A stretch of DNA of 64,000 nucleotides. Source: Mycteria americana. Taxonomy: Eukaryota; Chordata; Aves; Ciconiiformes; Ciconiidae. Position numbers and translations under genes: made by a program. Under the pieces are notes generated by a model, which was not told the DNA's origin, did no database searches, and was given only the letters and a program-made list of their open reading frames with translations. The stretch covers positions 62,310,001 to 62,374,000 of the forward strand of contig NC_134369.1 of NCBI RefSeq assembly GCF_035582795.1, written 5' to 3'. Position 1 is the stretch's first letter; the number at the start of each line of letters is the position of its first letter. Positions 43,441 through 54,500 of this stretch are shown here, in pieces.

Positions 43441-44531
43441 ACTGTGGCTTATTTTATTCAAGTTTCCAAAGAACTTACAGCACTATAAATTACAAAGCAT
43501 TATTTTTCATATGAACTTTGTCTTGAACCAAACTCTCCTCTTTGACTCACTGGCCTTAATTGACACTGACATGTTCCTTCCTTCATGCCTTTAATTGCTT
43601 CAGTATTTCGTAACTACAAGACTTATAAAAATTAATTAAAATGTAAATTAAATGATAGCTTGCGGGAAGATTGCAATTACCATGATTTCATCTCTTACTG
43701 TTACATCCCGTGGTACCAACAGGTCTGTGCGATAGGTGTGCCAATTAATAGCAGGCAATAGAGATGTCTGCAGTCACTTACCTCTCCCCGCTTCAGGTTA
43801 TTCACTAAATATTGTCTTGCGCAATTATTATACAAGTACCTATCCCAAGTCTCCAGCTCCATCAGATTGAAAGGTGAGAGAATGAGATCTTCATTCAGCA
43901 AGAAAAGAAAGAGGAGCATGCCTGAAACAATGGACAAACCTTTAAGAAACCTTACAAATGATTTTCCACATGGTAAACAGACAGCTGCTGAGATAGTTAA
44001 ATGAAGCAGCATATTTAGATTTTTATTTTGTCACCATGCCTTCACCCCAGTCTAGCTGAGAATGGATCGGCCTTTCCATTATATCTGTGTAGAGCTGTCG
44101 AGTTCAACGTGTTTTTAGGCTGAAATTACCAAGTATCAAAAAGAATGTCAGTAATTAACTTGATTATACTAAATCTGAAAACAGAGTTGGGGGACTCATG
44201 TTTTTTCTTGCTTACCTAGAAATGGAAAATAAAACACTTCTAAAAGGGACATGAAAAAAAATCACCAGGGCATTTCCAGTGACTCTGAAATAAGTGCAGT
44301 TTATCAACAGTCGTCATAAAACCCATCAGTCTTTTTGAAAAAAGGTGGTGGAAACTCAAGTTGTTTAGCGTCAGAAAAGCCCAGAGCTTGTGATCTTCAC
44401 TGTCGGACAAGCCAGAGGAACAGCCGCAGCGCTGGCAGCATGCCTGCAGCGGGGTGATAGCCGCAGCAAAGGGGAGCGGTTTCACACAGAGCTGGCTGGA
44501 GACAGTGCATAGGGGGTTCTGGAGCCACTCA

Positions 44532-44740
44532 CAGAATGGGTGAGGCTGGCAGGGACCTCTGGAGACCGTCTGTCCAACCCCCTGTGCAGGGCAGGGTCAC
44601 CGAAAGCGGGTTGCTCAGGGCCGTGCCCAGTCGGGTTCTGAATATCTCCAAGGATGGAGACACCACAACCTCCCTGAGCAACCTCTTCTGGTGGTCAGTC
44701 ACAGTCAAGCTGAGCTTAGTAGAGAGTGGGAAGAAACAGA
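44532..44740 (-). mobile_element. CR1 LINE 3' fragment
   Basis: The + strand begins CACAGAATGGGTGAGGCTGG, then GGGACCTCTGGAGACCGTCT, GCTCAGGGCCGTGCCCAGTC and AATATCTCCAAGGATGGAGA, which is the antisense of the CR1 3' end. The element therefore lies on the minus strand with its 3' end at 44532 and is truncated after about 200 bp. The match is closer than in the copy at 34150. Confidence 0.88.
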
Positions 44741-47700
44741 TGCCTTGTGTGCAAGATGTCTTTTGACAGAAATGTATGAATACAGAGTTAAAATTTCCTG
44801 CTTGTGGGATGTGGAGAAATGGAGGTTCTGACTGCAACACGGGCACTGAAGGAAACACACTATCCTGGAGATGCAATAGTGAAACTCCAGGAGGTGAAGG
44901 TATTGCTTCTGGTCATGCTGGGAAAGACTGTAGAGAAATAAGGAGGCAGAATATGCAACAGAGTAAAAACTGGTTGAGTGATATTATTTTAGGGAATGGT
45001 GGTCTACCAGGACTGTGTTGGGCCCCTACTGCAAACTCGTCTGGTCATGGACAAATATTGCTGTAATGATACCAGGCAGAGACATGCTGGAAGAGTCGTA
45101 TCGTATGGGAGGCTTTGCTGCCCCAGCAGCAGCCTGGAAAGTAAGTGCAACTGCTGATGATTTTCCTGACTGTCATGCCTCAGAAACCAATGAGGACTGC
45201 CAAAAATCAGGCTGAGTTAAACCTTGCACTGGAAATAATAATACAGAGGTCGTTCAGTTACATAAATAAGAGGAGAATAAGGACAGAGCAGTTCTGTTAT
45301 GTGGTGAGAGCACGGTAGATTAAAGGTAACTGAGGCACCTCCTCAAAATCAAGCAAATGCTTTGCTTGAGTCACACCGTTGATGCTGAAGATAACAGAGA
45401 AGGTGGGCTAGGTAGCGGGAATAAAGACAATGAAATGGAAAACATACCTAAAGTAAATCATAAATCTAAGATGTTGTTGTGTTAGAGTCAGCAAATGTAG
45501 TGGGAGGAATGAACAGAGAATAAGAACAAATAATCTCCGCTGGAGCCTTCAGGCACATGAAATCCCTGTCCTAGTAGCAAGGCTCCTCAGGGAAGTCAGG
45601 GCAGCCACACCTGACTCGGCAAGAGCGAATGTAGCACGTACATGCCAGGATGCCAGGATGGTGGGAAAAAAGGTCTGAAAGGCTTTAGAATGCCTTCTGA
45701 AGAAAGTGACAATTAAATACATGGATAAAATGGGATAAAAATGCAATAAAATTATTTTACTTAACATTGTTACAGACTAATCAGTCCTCTTCTATTTGCG
45801 TAAGATTTTCTAGCTATACATCTCATCAGGCTGGACAGCAGCAAAATATACTTACAGAATCACACAAAAAATACAGAAAATGTTTAGGGCAGGCAGAAAT
45901 CAGCAGAAGACAAGAAAGGCCATTTTTCTTGAAAGACAGTCCCTTCCAAACTGTGGCAATCCACCACAGCAACAATCCCCACTTCTAAAACTGCCTGAAA
46001 ACAGACTTGTCTTTATTTATATTCCTGTACTATTGCAGCGCAACAGCATTATTGTAGTATCCTGGATCCCACTGCCCAGGTTTGCAGGAGAATCTGAAAA
46101 GAGGAGGATGTCTCTTTATGGGCGTTTATCTGAGCACTTCACAAATGAGAGGGCAGGAAGGGATAAAGCATGGATACGCTCCGTCACAGTTTTTAGAGGA
46201 GGCCACAGAAGTCAGCATCAGTGATGTACCCCTTGAAAGAGAAAGGGAACCAGCTTTCCTCCCTTGAGGGCTATGAAGGGCCTTGCAAGGGAAGCCAGGC
46301 AGGTCGGATGCAGTGGCACAGAGAAGAGGGAGGCATGGGAAGGATGCCAAGGGAGTGGCATGCTCAGAGCAATGGTGAGGACGGTGATCCTCACCTCACA
46401 GCAGCAGCACAAATGGATCTGGACAGGGCCACAGATCATTCATCCAGATCAAGCAGAAGGGGGCTTTCAGGGAGCAAAACACAAAACGACATGTGTCTGG
46501 GCAGGAGCTTTGGTCCTAGCGTGGCTAGATGCAGTCTTTCGTAGAGAATTAACATGAGAAGAAATCCAGAGGGTTTAGGCATGACCTGGATGCTGGGGCC
46601 AAGAGAGATCAGCAGCAGAGATGATGCCCTCTCGGCCATGGCCTCTGCGGAGGCAGGATGTTAGACAGATTGCTAAAGCAACTTAACCAAGTACTTGGTT
46701 AAGCTCTGGAGGACAAACAAATCCAACCAAGGCAGGCACACATTTCAGCTAGGCAGTCATCCCAAGTGGCGAGAAACTGAAGAGACTTCTCAAGAACCAA
46801 TGGCTGGACTGTGATTTCCACCACTGTAATAACAGCAAGATTTGGCCAAGTAGGATTAGTTATTATCATCTTTTATCTGTCTCTAGAACATTTTTTGCTG
46901 TGAAAGCTTTTGTGCAATAAGCTTTCCCTGATTTCCTTACTTGGTACTGGGGAAGAGGCTGAAGATGAATTACAAATAGGCTCATAAAATGCAGTAGCCA
47001 GTCTACAACAAACAGTTTGCTCAAACATCATAAAACCTGGTGTGCCTTCCCCTGCTGCACAGAGCCACCAGAGCAGTGCCAGGGCACTCTGGAGCCCTTT
47101 ACTCTTGTGCTACCACTGCACAGAAGAGCTCCATGAAAGAGCACGGAAGAGTTCAACAGGACCTACCACCTATGGCGAGGAGTTCATGAAGAGCCAACAT
47201 TAGGACAAAGAGCCAACATTAGGACAAATAGTGGTTGAGAAATAAGACTGAAAACTTCTTAGGGAGCATCTATCACAGGAATACTGGGTCAGCGTAAAGG
47301 ATGATGGACCGCAGGGGCTACCAACAGAGCTCACCTGGGGACCAACGTCTGGGGCCGTGGGCTGGGTCAGGAGGTGGCTCTGTGCAAAACACCATTCACG
47401 CGCCCAAACGTGCAGCTCTGCGCCTCAGGACTTGTAGGGTGCAAAGAGAAAAGCCACCGTATTTATGCCCTTCCATCTCAGCAAAACAGGGCCTTCAAAG
47501 AAGCTGACAGTGAGTCCGGATAAAATCCACAAGATGGTCCTTTCCCTCTCCCGTCCTCACCCCCGCACGCGAGGAGCTGCCTCCTTGCTTCCCGTTTTGC
47601 AACACAGGGAAGGCATTTCCATCCATCAGGAGGATGGGGTCCTTCGTTTGTGTGTTTTGAGAGCATAGGCGGGCCTTGATCCAAACCCGTGCATATTTCA

Positions 47701-49504
47701 GGGAAGCTTGGGATGTAGCTTCCCAGTTCACGTCCATTTTATATTTTTAACCAGAAAATGTTTCTAGTTAAGATATCCTCTAAACAGCAAGCAAGGAAAA
47801 GGAAGAAAAATAACCCACAAATAGCCACTACCTGAGCCTGAGAAGGTGCAGAGAGCATGGGGACATGCAGAAATACTCCTCAGAGACACCATCCTCAGAA
47901 ACTGCCCTAGAAAGGGACCCACCGCAGCGCAGCCCGTCCCAGCATGCCACACTGGTGCAAACGGGGACTTTGCAAAGTCTAACTTCTGTTTCGAGGTGGC
48001 AAGGGGAGCCCTGAAACCCTGCCACACCCACAGTCACCCTCGCAGCTTGGGCAGCGCGGTGGGTGCTCCCTGCGGGGGTGCGGGGTGCGCGTGCGGCTGC
48101 AGCCCTTAGCGCAGGGCGGGCAGGCAGCTCTGCCCGCGTTGCCAGCAGGTCTCCCAGAGCAAACCCTCCCTGTCTGCGCATGGGAAATCGGCATTTGTGC
48201 CGTGGGGCTATCTGTGTACGCTGCAATTTGGTCAGTTCCTGCAGTCAAACAAGCCGATTTTTGTAGGGCTGCTGAAAACGTGGCCCTTAATTACCACTTT
48301 CGGCAGGGAGCGGGATTATCTGGTGGATGAGATTAGCAGCCTTGTTGTTCTCAGGGAAGACGTGTCAGCCAGCTGGACTCCGGTCAGCCGTCCTGCTCTG
48401 TGTCATGTTTTGTGCCCTCTCCAAAAGTAATAGTGCTGTTTTTTAAATTTATAGAAGAGTTATATCCCTTTACTTATCCCTTGTACTTTTGTAATCACTT
48501 CTTGGCTCTTTGCATGAAACATTTTTTTAAAAAAAAAGGCTTAAGATTGGCTTTTATACTGTGGTATGGTCACTGAAAACCCTTAGTGCTGCTATGGTAT
48601 GGAAATTACCTATTTAGTTCTACAGAGATGGGAGAGAAAGGGAGAGCATGCCTGCGCCCTGTCTCTCCGTCACAGGCACCCCCATGGGAAGCAGAACCAG
48701 AGGAGATCTAGCCCATCAGAGGAACCTGGTCAGGGCAAAGAAAGGGGGAGAGAGGGGAGAATATCAACCCTTTTCAAACTGTGAATGTGTTTATGGGTTG
48801 CCATTGCAGAGCAGAACACCTCCCCTTCCCCAAATTTTAGTGCATGTTTTCTGAAACCCTTGGAAGCTTTTCATTGCTTTCTCTTCTTCCCTGTTGCTTC
48901 CTCTTGGCTACTGAGTGACATTAAAGTTATTTTTTTTTCTTAACTAGGACTCTCCTACTTGTGTCCCTGCACAAGAATGACTCCACACGTCCTAGAAAAA
49001 TCAGCATTTTTGTTTTCACAGTTCTTTTTTTTTTTTTTCCATTCTCTAACTTCTCCAAACTGAAGTTTTGAAAGGTTAGACAGTGGAAAAAGGAAGATTT
49101 GGAAAGAATATCTAAACATTGTACTTTCCCTGGCAAGCAGATGGGGGAAAAGTTGAGGGAAGGTGATGAGAGTAGGGAGCGGAAAGGAAAAAACTGATTG
49201 AAAGGGAAAAAAAAAGATTTTTTTTATTTTGAAAATTGACAAGTGGAGACAAAATCAATATTTTCACATTTTCTGAAATTTCTTGTGAAATTTCTCACCA
49301 CCACTGGTGGGCTTGCAGCTTCTCTGGCCGGGTTGCCAGAGCTGGGGGCCGGGAGACCCCCACATTGGGGAAGAGTCTGCAGTGACCAGCCAGCTGTAAT
49401 TACGGGGTACAACAGTACTCAATGACTGTACTCAACTGTACTCAGTGATCAGTCACCCACTGTGAGACTGGAGGTATTTACTCTATGGCCCAGAAGAAGT
49501 CTTT
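44741..49504. other. Intergenic region, no gene recognised
   Basis: No recognisable gene. Contents include a perfect 19 bp tandem duplication at 47190-47227, a short GC-rich CpG-bearing patch at about 48000-48200, and A/T homopolymer runs around 48520, 48930 and 49030. Open frames stay below about 135 codons and show no family. Confidence 0.6.
47190..47227. repeat. Perfect 19 bp tandem duplication
   Basis: AGAGCCAACATTAGGACAA occurs twice, back to back, with no mismatch. It looks recent and has no evident function. Confidence 0.9.
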
Positions 49505-50380
49505 GTAAGGTCCTGCATCTTTCAGTATCTTCCTCAGTAACTTTAATAATGGGATTGAAAAGATGCTTATTATATTCACAAACAGCTTCAGCGTGGGGCA
49601 GGCTGCTCCGTGCTGGATCAAACTGAATATAAAGTAGCCTCAAAAAATCAGAGAAATATTCTAAAAAAAGGTAGGATGAAATTCAATAAGGACAAATTCA
49701 AAGTCCCAGCTGTAGGAAGGAACAGGCATTCATATTTATGGGAGATAAGAAGCTAGTTTGGTATCAGCTGGGTAGGAAAGGATCTGAAGGTTTTAGTGGG
49801 TCACAACTTGACTGCAAATCAACGTTGCCGTTGCAAAAAAGTCAAATACTGTACTGTGACATACAAACAGGATTGCTGCTGCTAAGACACATGAAGCAAT
49901 TCTAGTCTGTCCAACACTGGTAAGATTTTAGCTTGAGTTACTGCATTCAGTTTGGAGGCAATTTAAGAAGGTTGTGAGCTCACTGGAGGGAGTTCAGAGG
50001 AGACAGCAGCTGGTGAGCAAGGACCCGAAAACACAACTTGCGTGGGAAGGTCAGAAGAAGTGGGTCTGTTCTGCCTGGAGAAGGGAGGATGAATTCAAAG
50101 GACAAAAAGGAAAAAACCCCACATTTTTCCCCATTTCTACTGTGGGTAGGACAAAAATAATGTGCATAGGTTACAGCAAGGGAGATTCAGACAAAGCCCA
50201 GCAGAGCTTTGGGTCGGTGGGAGCAGCAAAGCACTGGAGCTGCTGAGCTGAGGCACATGGGTCTCCATCTCTGGACATTTAAGAAGGGTTGGACAAGTAC
50301 CTTGAGAAATGGCACGGGTATGTCACCTGAGATAACACCCTGTCAGGGCCCTTCCACCCAGTTTCCTGTGATTTTTATGA
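49505..50380 (+). mobile_element. Ancient CR1 LINE copy, degraded
   Basis: Over about 870 bp the order of phrases follows old archosaur/turtle-type CR1: AATAATGGGATTGAAAAGAT, GGATGAAATTCAATAAGGAC, GGAAAGGATCTGAAGGTTTT, GTGGGTCACAACTTGACTGC, GTTGCAAAAAAGTCAAATAC, CACATGAAGCAATTCTAGTC, GGGTCTGTTCTGCCTGGAGA, ACATTTAAGAAGGGTTGGAC and CCTGTCAGGGCCCTTCCACC. It encodes the C-terminal part of a CR1 reverse-transcriptase ORF2, now full of indels and stops. It lies in the same orientation as the younger copy at 51038. End positions are approximate. Confidence 0.8.
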
Positions 50381-51037
50381 CGGGTGTTCAGCAAGTGATG
50401 ATTTTTAAAAACAGCTCCTGAAAGGCTTGGAGCTTCCCAAAGATGCCCAAACCTTGTCTCTTTCTGCAAGCGTTTCCCACTGCCTCCTATTTCCACTGGT
50501 TTCAGTGAAATGAGGGCTTGCCAGCTATGGCTCTTGGACCACATCAATGACTGCTCACAGGCAAACATTTAATTTACCTCCCAGCCACACTTGGAGGCTC
50601 TGGAGTGAACAGCTATTTTTAAAGCCACCATCCTGCCACATTGGAACATTTGCTCGGCAGTAGAGAGTGTGCTCGAAGAAATAATGACTGCCTTTTTATC
50701 CAAAGACTATTATAGCTAATGTTTAAAGTTCACCAAAAACCATGTTTCTGTATATTTGTATGGAAGGTATATTTAAGGCAAACCTCCCTCAAACTCTACT
50801 CAATAAGCAAAGAGCACACAGCAACACTCCACTCTTGACATTTTAAAAAGCCCTCTGATGTTCTTTTCTTCCTTTAACAATGGGGCCAATTTTCCCTTTC
50901 CTGGCTGCCAGCCTGCCCTCACTTTTTCTTTCAGCACCTCTTGAAATTACCTTGACCTCACCTTTAAGCACACTCTTCTCCAGGACACTGAGCTCAGACG
51001 GGGTGGGAAGTGTTGTTGATGGAGAAATGAAGGATCA
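50381..51037. other. Spacer between two CR1 copies
   Basis: This 660 bp of ordinary AT-leaning sequence contains no recognisable gene or repeat. Confidence 0.55.
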
Positions 51038-51514
51038 GACATTTGGTGCTGGAGCGAGTCCAGAGAAGGGCAACGAAGCTGGTGAAGGGTCTGGAGCACA
51101 AGTCTTATGAGGAGCGGCTGAGGGAGCCGGGGTTGTTTAGCCTGGAGAAAAGGAGGCTGAGGGGAGACCTTATTGCTCTCTTCAACTACCTGAAAGGAGG
51201 CTGTAGAGAGGTGGGGGTCGGTCTCTTCTCCCAGGTAACAAGTGATAGGACAAGAGGAAATGGCCTCAAGTTGCGCCAGGGGAGGTTTAGACTGGATATT
51301 GGGAAATTTTACTTCACTGAAAGGGTTATCAAGCATTGGAACAGGCTGCCCAGGGAAGTGGTGGAGTCACCATCCCTGGAGGTATTTAAAGGACGTTTGG
51401 ATGAGGTGCTTAGGGACATGGTGTAGTGGTGGACTTGGCAGTGCTAGGTTTATGGTTGGACTCGATGATCTTAAAGGTCTTTTCCAACCTATATGATTCT
51501 GTGATTCTGTGATT
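51038..51514 (+). mobile_element. CR1 LINE 3' end, younger copy with octamer tail
   Basis: This is a classic avian CR1 3' terminus, 5'-truncated. It starts GGTGCTGGAGCGAGTCCAGA and ends GATTCTGTGATTCTGTGATT, the microsatellite-like octamer repeat that CR1 uses in place of a poly(A) tail. The UTR contains TTGGACTCGATGATCTTAAA, GGTCT and TTTCCAACCT. It is the best preserved repeat in the window and, with the LTR, the main evidence for a bird. Confidence 0.95.
51043..51426 (+). pseudogene. CR1 ORF2 C-terminal remnant (reverse transcriptase tail)
   Basis: An uninterrupted frame of 127 codons covers the C-terminal end of CR1 ORF2, downstream of the reverse-transcriptase catalytic part. It includes [86 protein letters not shown] and ends at TAG with LRDMV. 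The endonuclease and polymerase domains are missing through 5' truncation, so no functional enzyme is encoded. The intact frame suggests modest age. The first Met is incidental. Confidence 0.85.
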
Positions 51515-54500
51515 AGTGTAACAGTGAGAATATTATCAGCACTCACCATTTTCTCTAATGAGGACCCAGCAACCCCTTGGGGCCATCATTAATATTGATC
51601 ATGGGCATCACCTCTGCCCTGTCGCTTCCCAGGACCGCAAATCTCCGATGCTTTCTGGCCACCATTCTCCAGGAAGGACTGATGGACTGCCGTACGGGCA
51701 CCTGTGTTTGGGAGGGGAAAGCGAATGGACCAGGTTCATTCTAAGCCCCTTCCCAGCCATCATCACGACACAGCTCGGTCTCTTGCTGTTTTACTGCTGA
51801 CCTGACAGAGACAGTTGTTGACTGCTGCTGCCACACGCTCATCCTCACCAGACCAGAGGGAGCCGCCTCTCACAACTGGAAAATAAGCAGTCTTCTCACT
51901 TAGAGGTTTAAACACCACCAGGAAGAAAAATATGAGCCTCTCCCTGATAAAAATAGAAAAGTAATCTACCAAGAGGAGCCAAAAACTGTGAGCGTGTCTG
52001 TGCTGGAGGAGTTGCGTTCCCAGTTCACAGGCATGGGGCCAGCACAGATGTCCAGCTGTGGCTCTCTCACTTCAGGCCAGGTCTGCCACAGGTTTGTCAC
52101 TGCCCAGGGGAACCTGGGCGATGAACCAGGTGATGGGCTTTGAGACCGGGAGCGAACAGCCATGCTCTGCCTGTAACTGCTTCAGTAAAGCATTGCAATG
52201 AGGTCATCTGCCCATCAGTAAGCCCCGCGGCATCTAAAAAAAAATTTAGCTTCTAAAAAAAATGGCATAGCCCTGCAGCTGGTGAAGGACTTCTTCACCA
52301 TCCCTATGAATGAAGCCCTCTGTTTATCTCTCTGACACCAAGCACCACTGATCGAACCCCGCCAGCATAGCTCAGTCCTGCTCCAGCAAAGGTTTCCCTC
52401 TGGGGCAACCATCTCCACTGGCTCCATAGCTCCTGGCCTGACTTTTGGGCCATGCCTGTACTTGAAAGGCAAATCAGATTCAAGCAGGGTGTTAACTGTA
52501 AGTGCAATCCCCATTCTTAAATATCTCAACGCATCTAAAGTGTGTTACGCTATAACAGAAAAGGGCATTCAACCTAGAATAAAATGGAACATGCATAGAA
52601 ACAGATAGCTACCATGGAAAAAACAGTCCTGAGTTACTCCAAACAGTCAAGCCTTGAGCATGCCAGCGAGCTCAGAAAATGGCACATTTGTGAGGTGTGG
52701 TCCAGAAAGGAGATCCAGCCCATATTCACTAGACTGAAGAAACTTTGTAGGCCTGGAGGAGAAAGGCTCTGCACCCTGTTAGCTATCAGTCAATGCACTT
52801 TTGAGGGTGCTCTCCTGAAGGTAATTAGCAGCTCCCACCTTCCCAAGGCTCAGACAAATGGATTATCCAATTTTCTGAACACCCTGCCCCTTCTGGATAA
52901 TAACCTAGGGGCACTGTCTACAGATAAGTCTTACAGCTTATCCACGATGGGGTGCTCCCTCACCACCAAACACAGTAAAACGTTAATTGAACAGGCTGAT
53001 GAAGCCCTACATGCACCTTTTGCCATAGATGACCTGCCCTCCGTGGTGAGCCCCATGCATTGCCCCAAGGCCTGGCAGCTGCTCCTTCCCGCTTACTGCA
53101 GCACAGGTCGTGGCTCCAAGCCACCATCCTGCCCTTGCGTTGTGCAAATTTTTCACGTGCCACAACTGATTCTCACATGGTGGCAGGACGAGCAGCCCCA
53201 GGGGAAGGTGCTCATCCTCACACAGCTCCTCCTCTGCCCCGAGGCGGTGGACCAGGCTCCCCTTTCTCCAGTGCAAATCCCCACCACTTTGGTGGCAAGC
53301 TTGTTCACATCAGCATCCTGGGCTCTTGAAACCCAGTGGCTTGTGTGTGAAGCTGTGGTCCTTCCATGATGTAGATCCCTGTGTCCTCGTTACTGCTTTC
53401 TCAGCCAGCACTACCGACTTTTTTTTTTTGTCTTTTTGCAAGCTAGAACAGCTAGGTTGCAGTCTCTATTCCATCTGCCTCCCAGACCTTAGAGTACTTG
53501 AATAAACACCCAGGATGCTGGTAAAGAGCAATATGCCATCACACCAAGGACAAAACATCTAACACTCCTCCAAGCACCAGCACCCTCTTTTACGGTGAGC
53601 TTTACTGCAGAGGCAATGTGCATAAGATCTGGCAGTGAGCTATGGCCAGACCTCTCCTGTCCCACCTGCACATGTGGCTGCCTCCATTTCTGGATGACCT
53701 TTTTTCAGTATGAGCCAAGCCAGCTCCAGAGGGTCCATATTTTTGCTCCCAGGAGTGAAGTGCTGGCAGTTTGCACAGCCACCCACAGTGCAGTCTGAGC
53801 TGGGCCACAAAGCTACTCCATGCCTGGCTTTACAGAAGAAGATGGGAAGAAGTGAGGAGGGAGGACGGACCTAGAAAGCCAGACAAGATTTTCACAGCTG
53901 CACAATCACTATACCACGCACTCAGCTCTCCTAAGGTGCTCAAGATGCAAACATAAATGCAGCCCAACCTGTACAGAGTCAGTAGTCTCACAAACACGGA
54001 GAAGGCAGAAGACCTGGAGAGACGCGGCAGATCCACACAGATGTGTGGCGTGGGGTAATGTTATGCTGTGGGTGACAGGAGACACTTGTTATGGGGAGAT
54101 CTGAGCAATGAGACTTCTGTGGCTTGATGAATCGTCTCTCTCTCCAGTAGACAGAGGCAACACCCCACTCCAGAGAGCTCAGATGAGGGCTGTGCAAATA
54201 GTTGAGTTTTGGCTTTGATCCCACATCAAAATATTTTAAGAAATCAGAATCAGAGCAACCTGAAATATTTTTTGTTATTCTTTTGGGCTACGTAGACTGG
54301 TTTGAGCCACCCATCCCTCTCCTTCTTTCCAATGATACTGTGGAAATATTTGCCTATGGATACATTTATTTTGGGACACATGAAGAAAAAGAAAAAAGAA
54401 AAAGAGGGCTGTCTTCTCCCCTGCTGCAAATAACTGCAGGAGCCATCCCTCCCTGAGCTCTTCATGGCAAGTGGCTGCTGTCTTGGGGCTCTTGGCCACA

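Larger units (their letters stand above)
34471..44531. other. Intergenic region, no gene recognised
   Basis: No domain-bearing frame is seen. The region contains hairpin sequences at 36116-36166 and 40175-40208, a degenerate direct repeat of CATCACTACTCCTTCTCAC at about 36414-36465, and a GC-rich block at about 40400-42070 with overlapping long frames on both strands (up to 293 codons, minus). A MIR-like SINE near 43295-43440 is also present. Open frames of 213 codons (minus, 35539-36180) and of 191 and 207 codons (39658-40309, opposite strands) show no recognised family. Confidence 0.6.
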
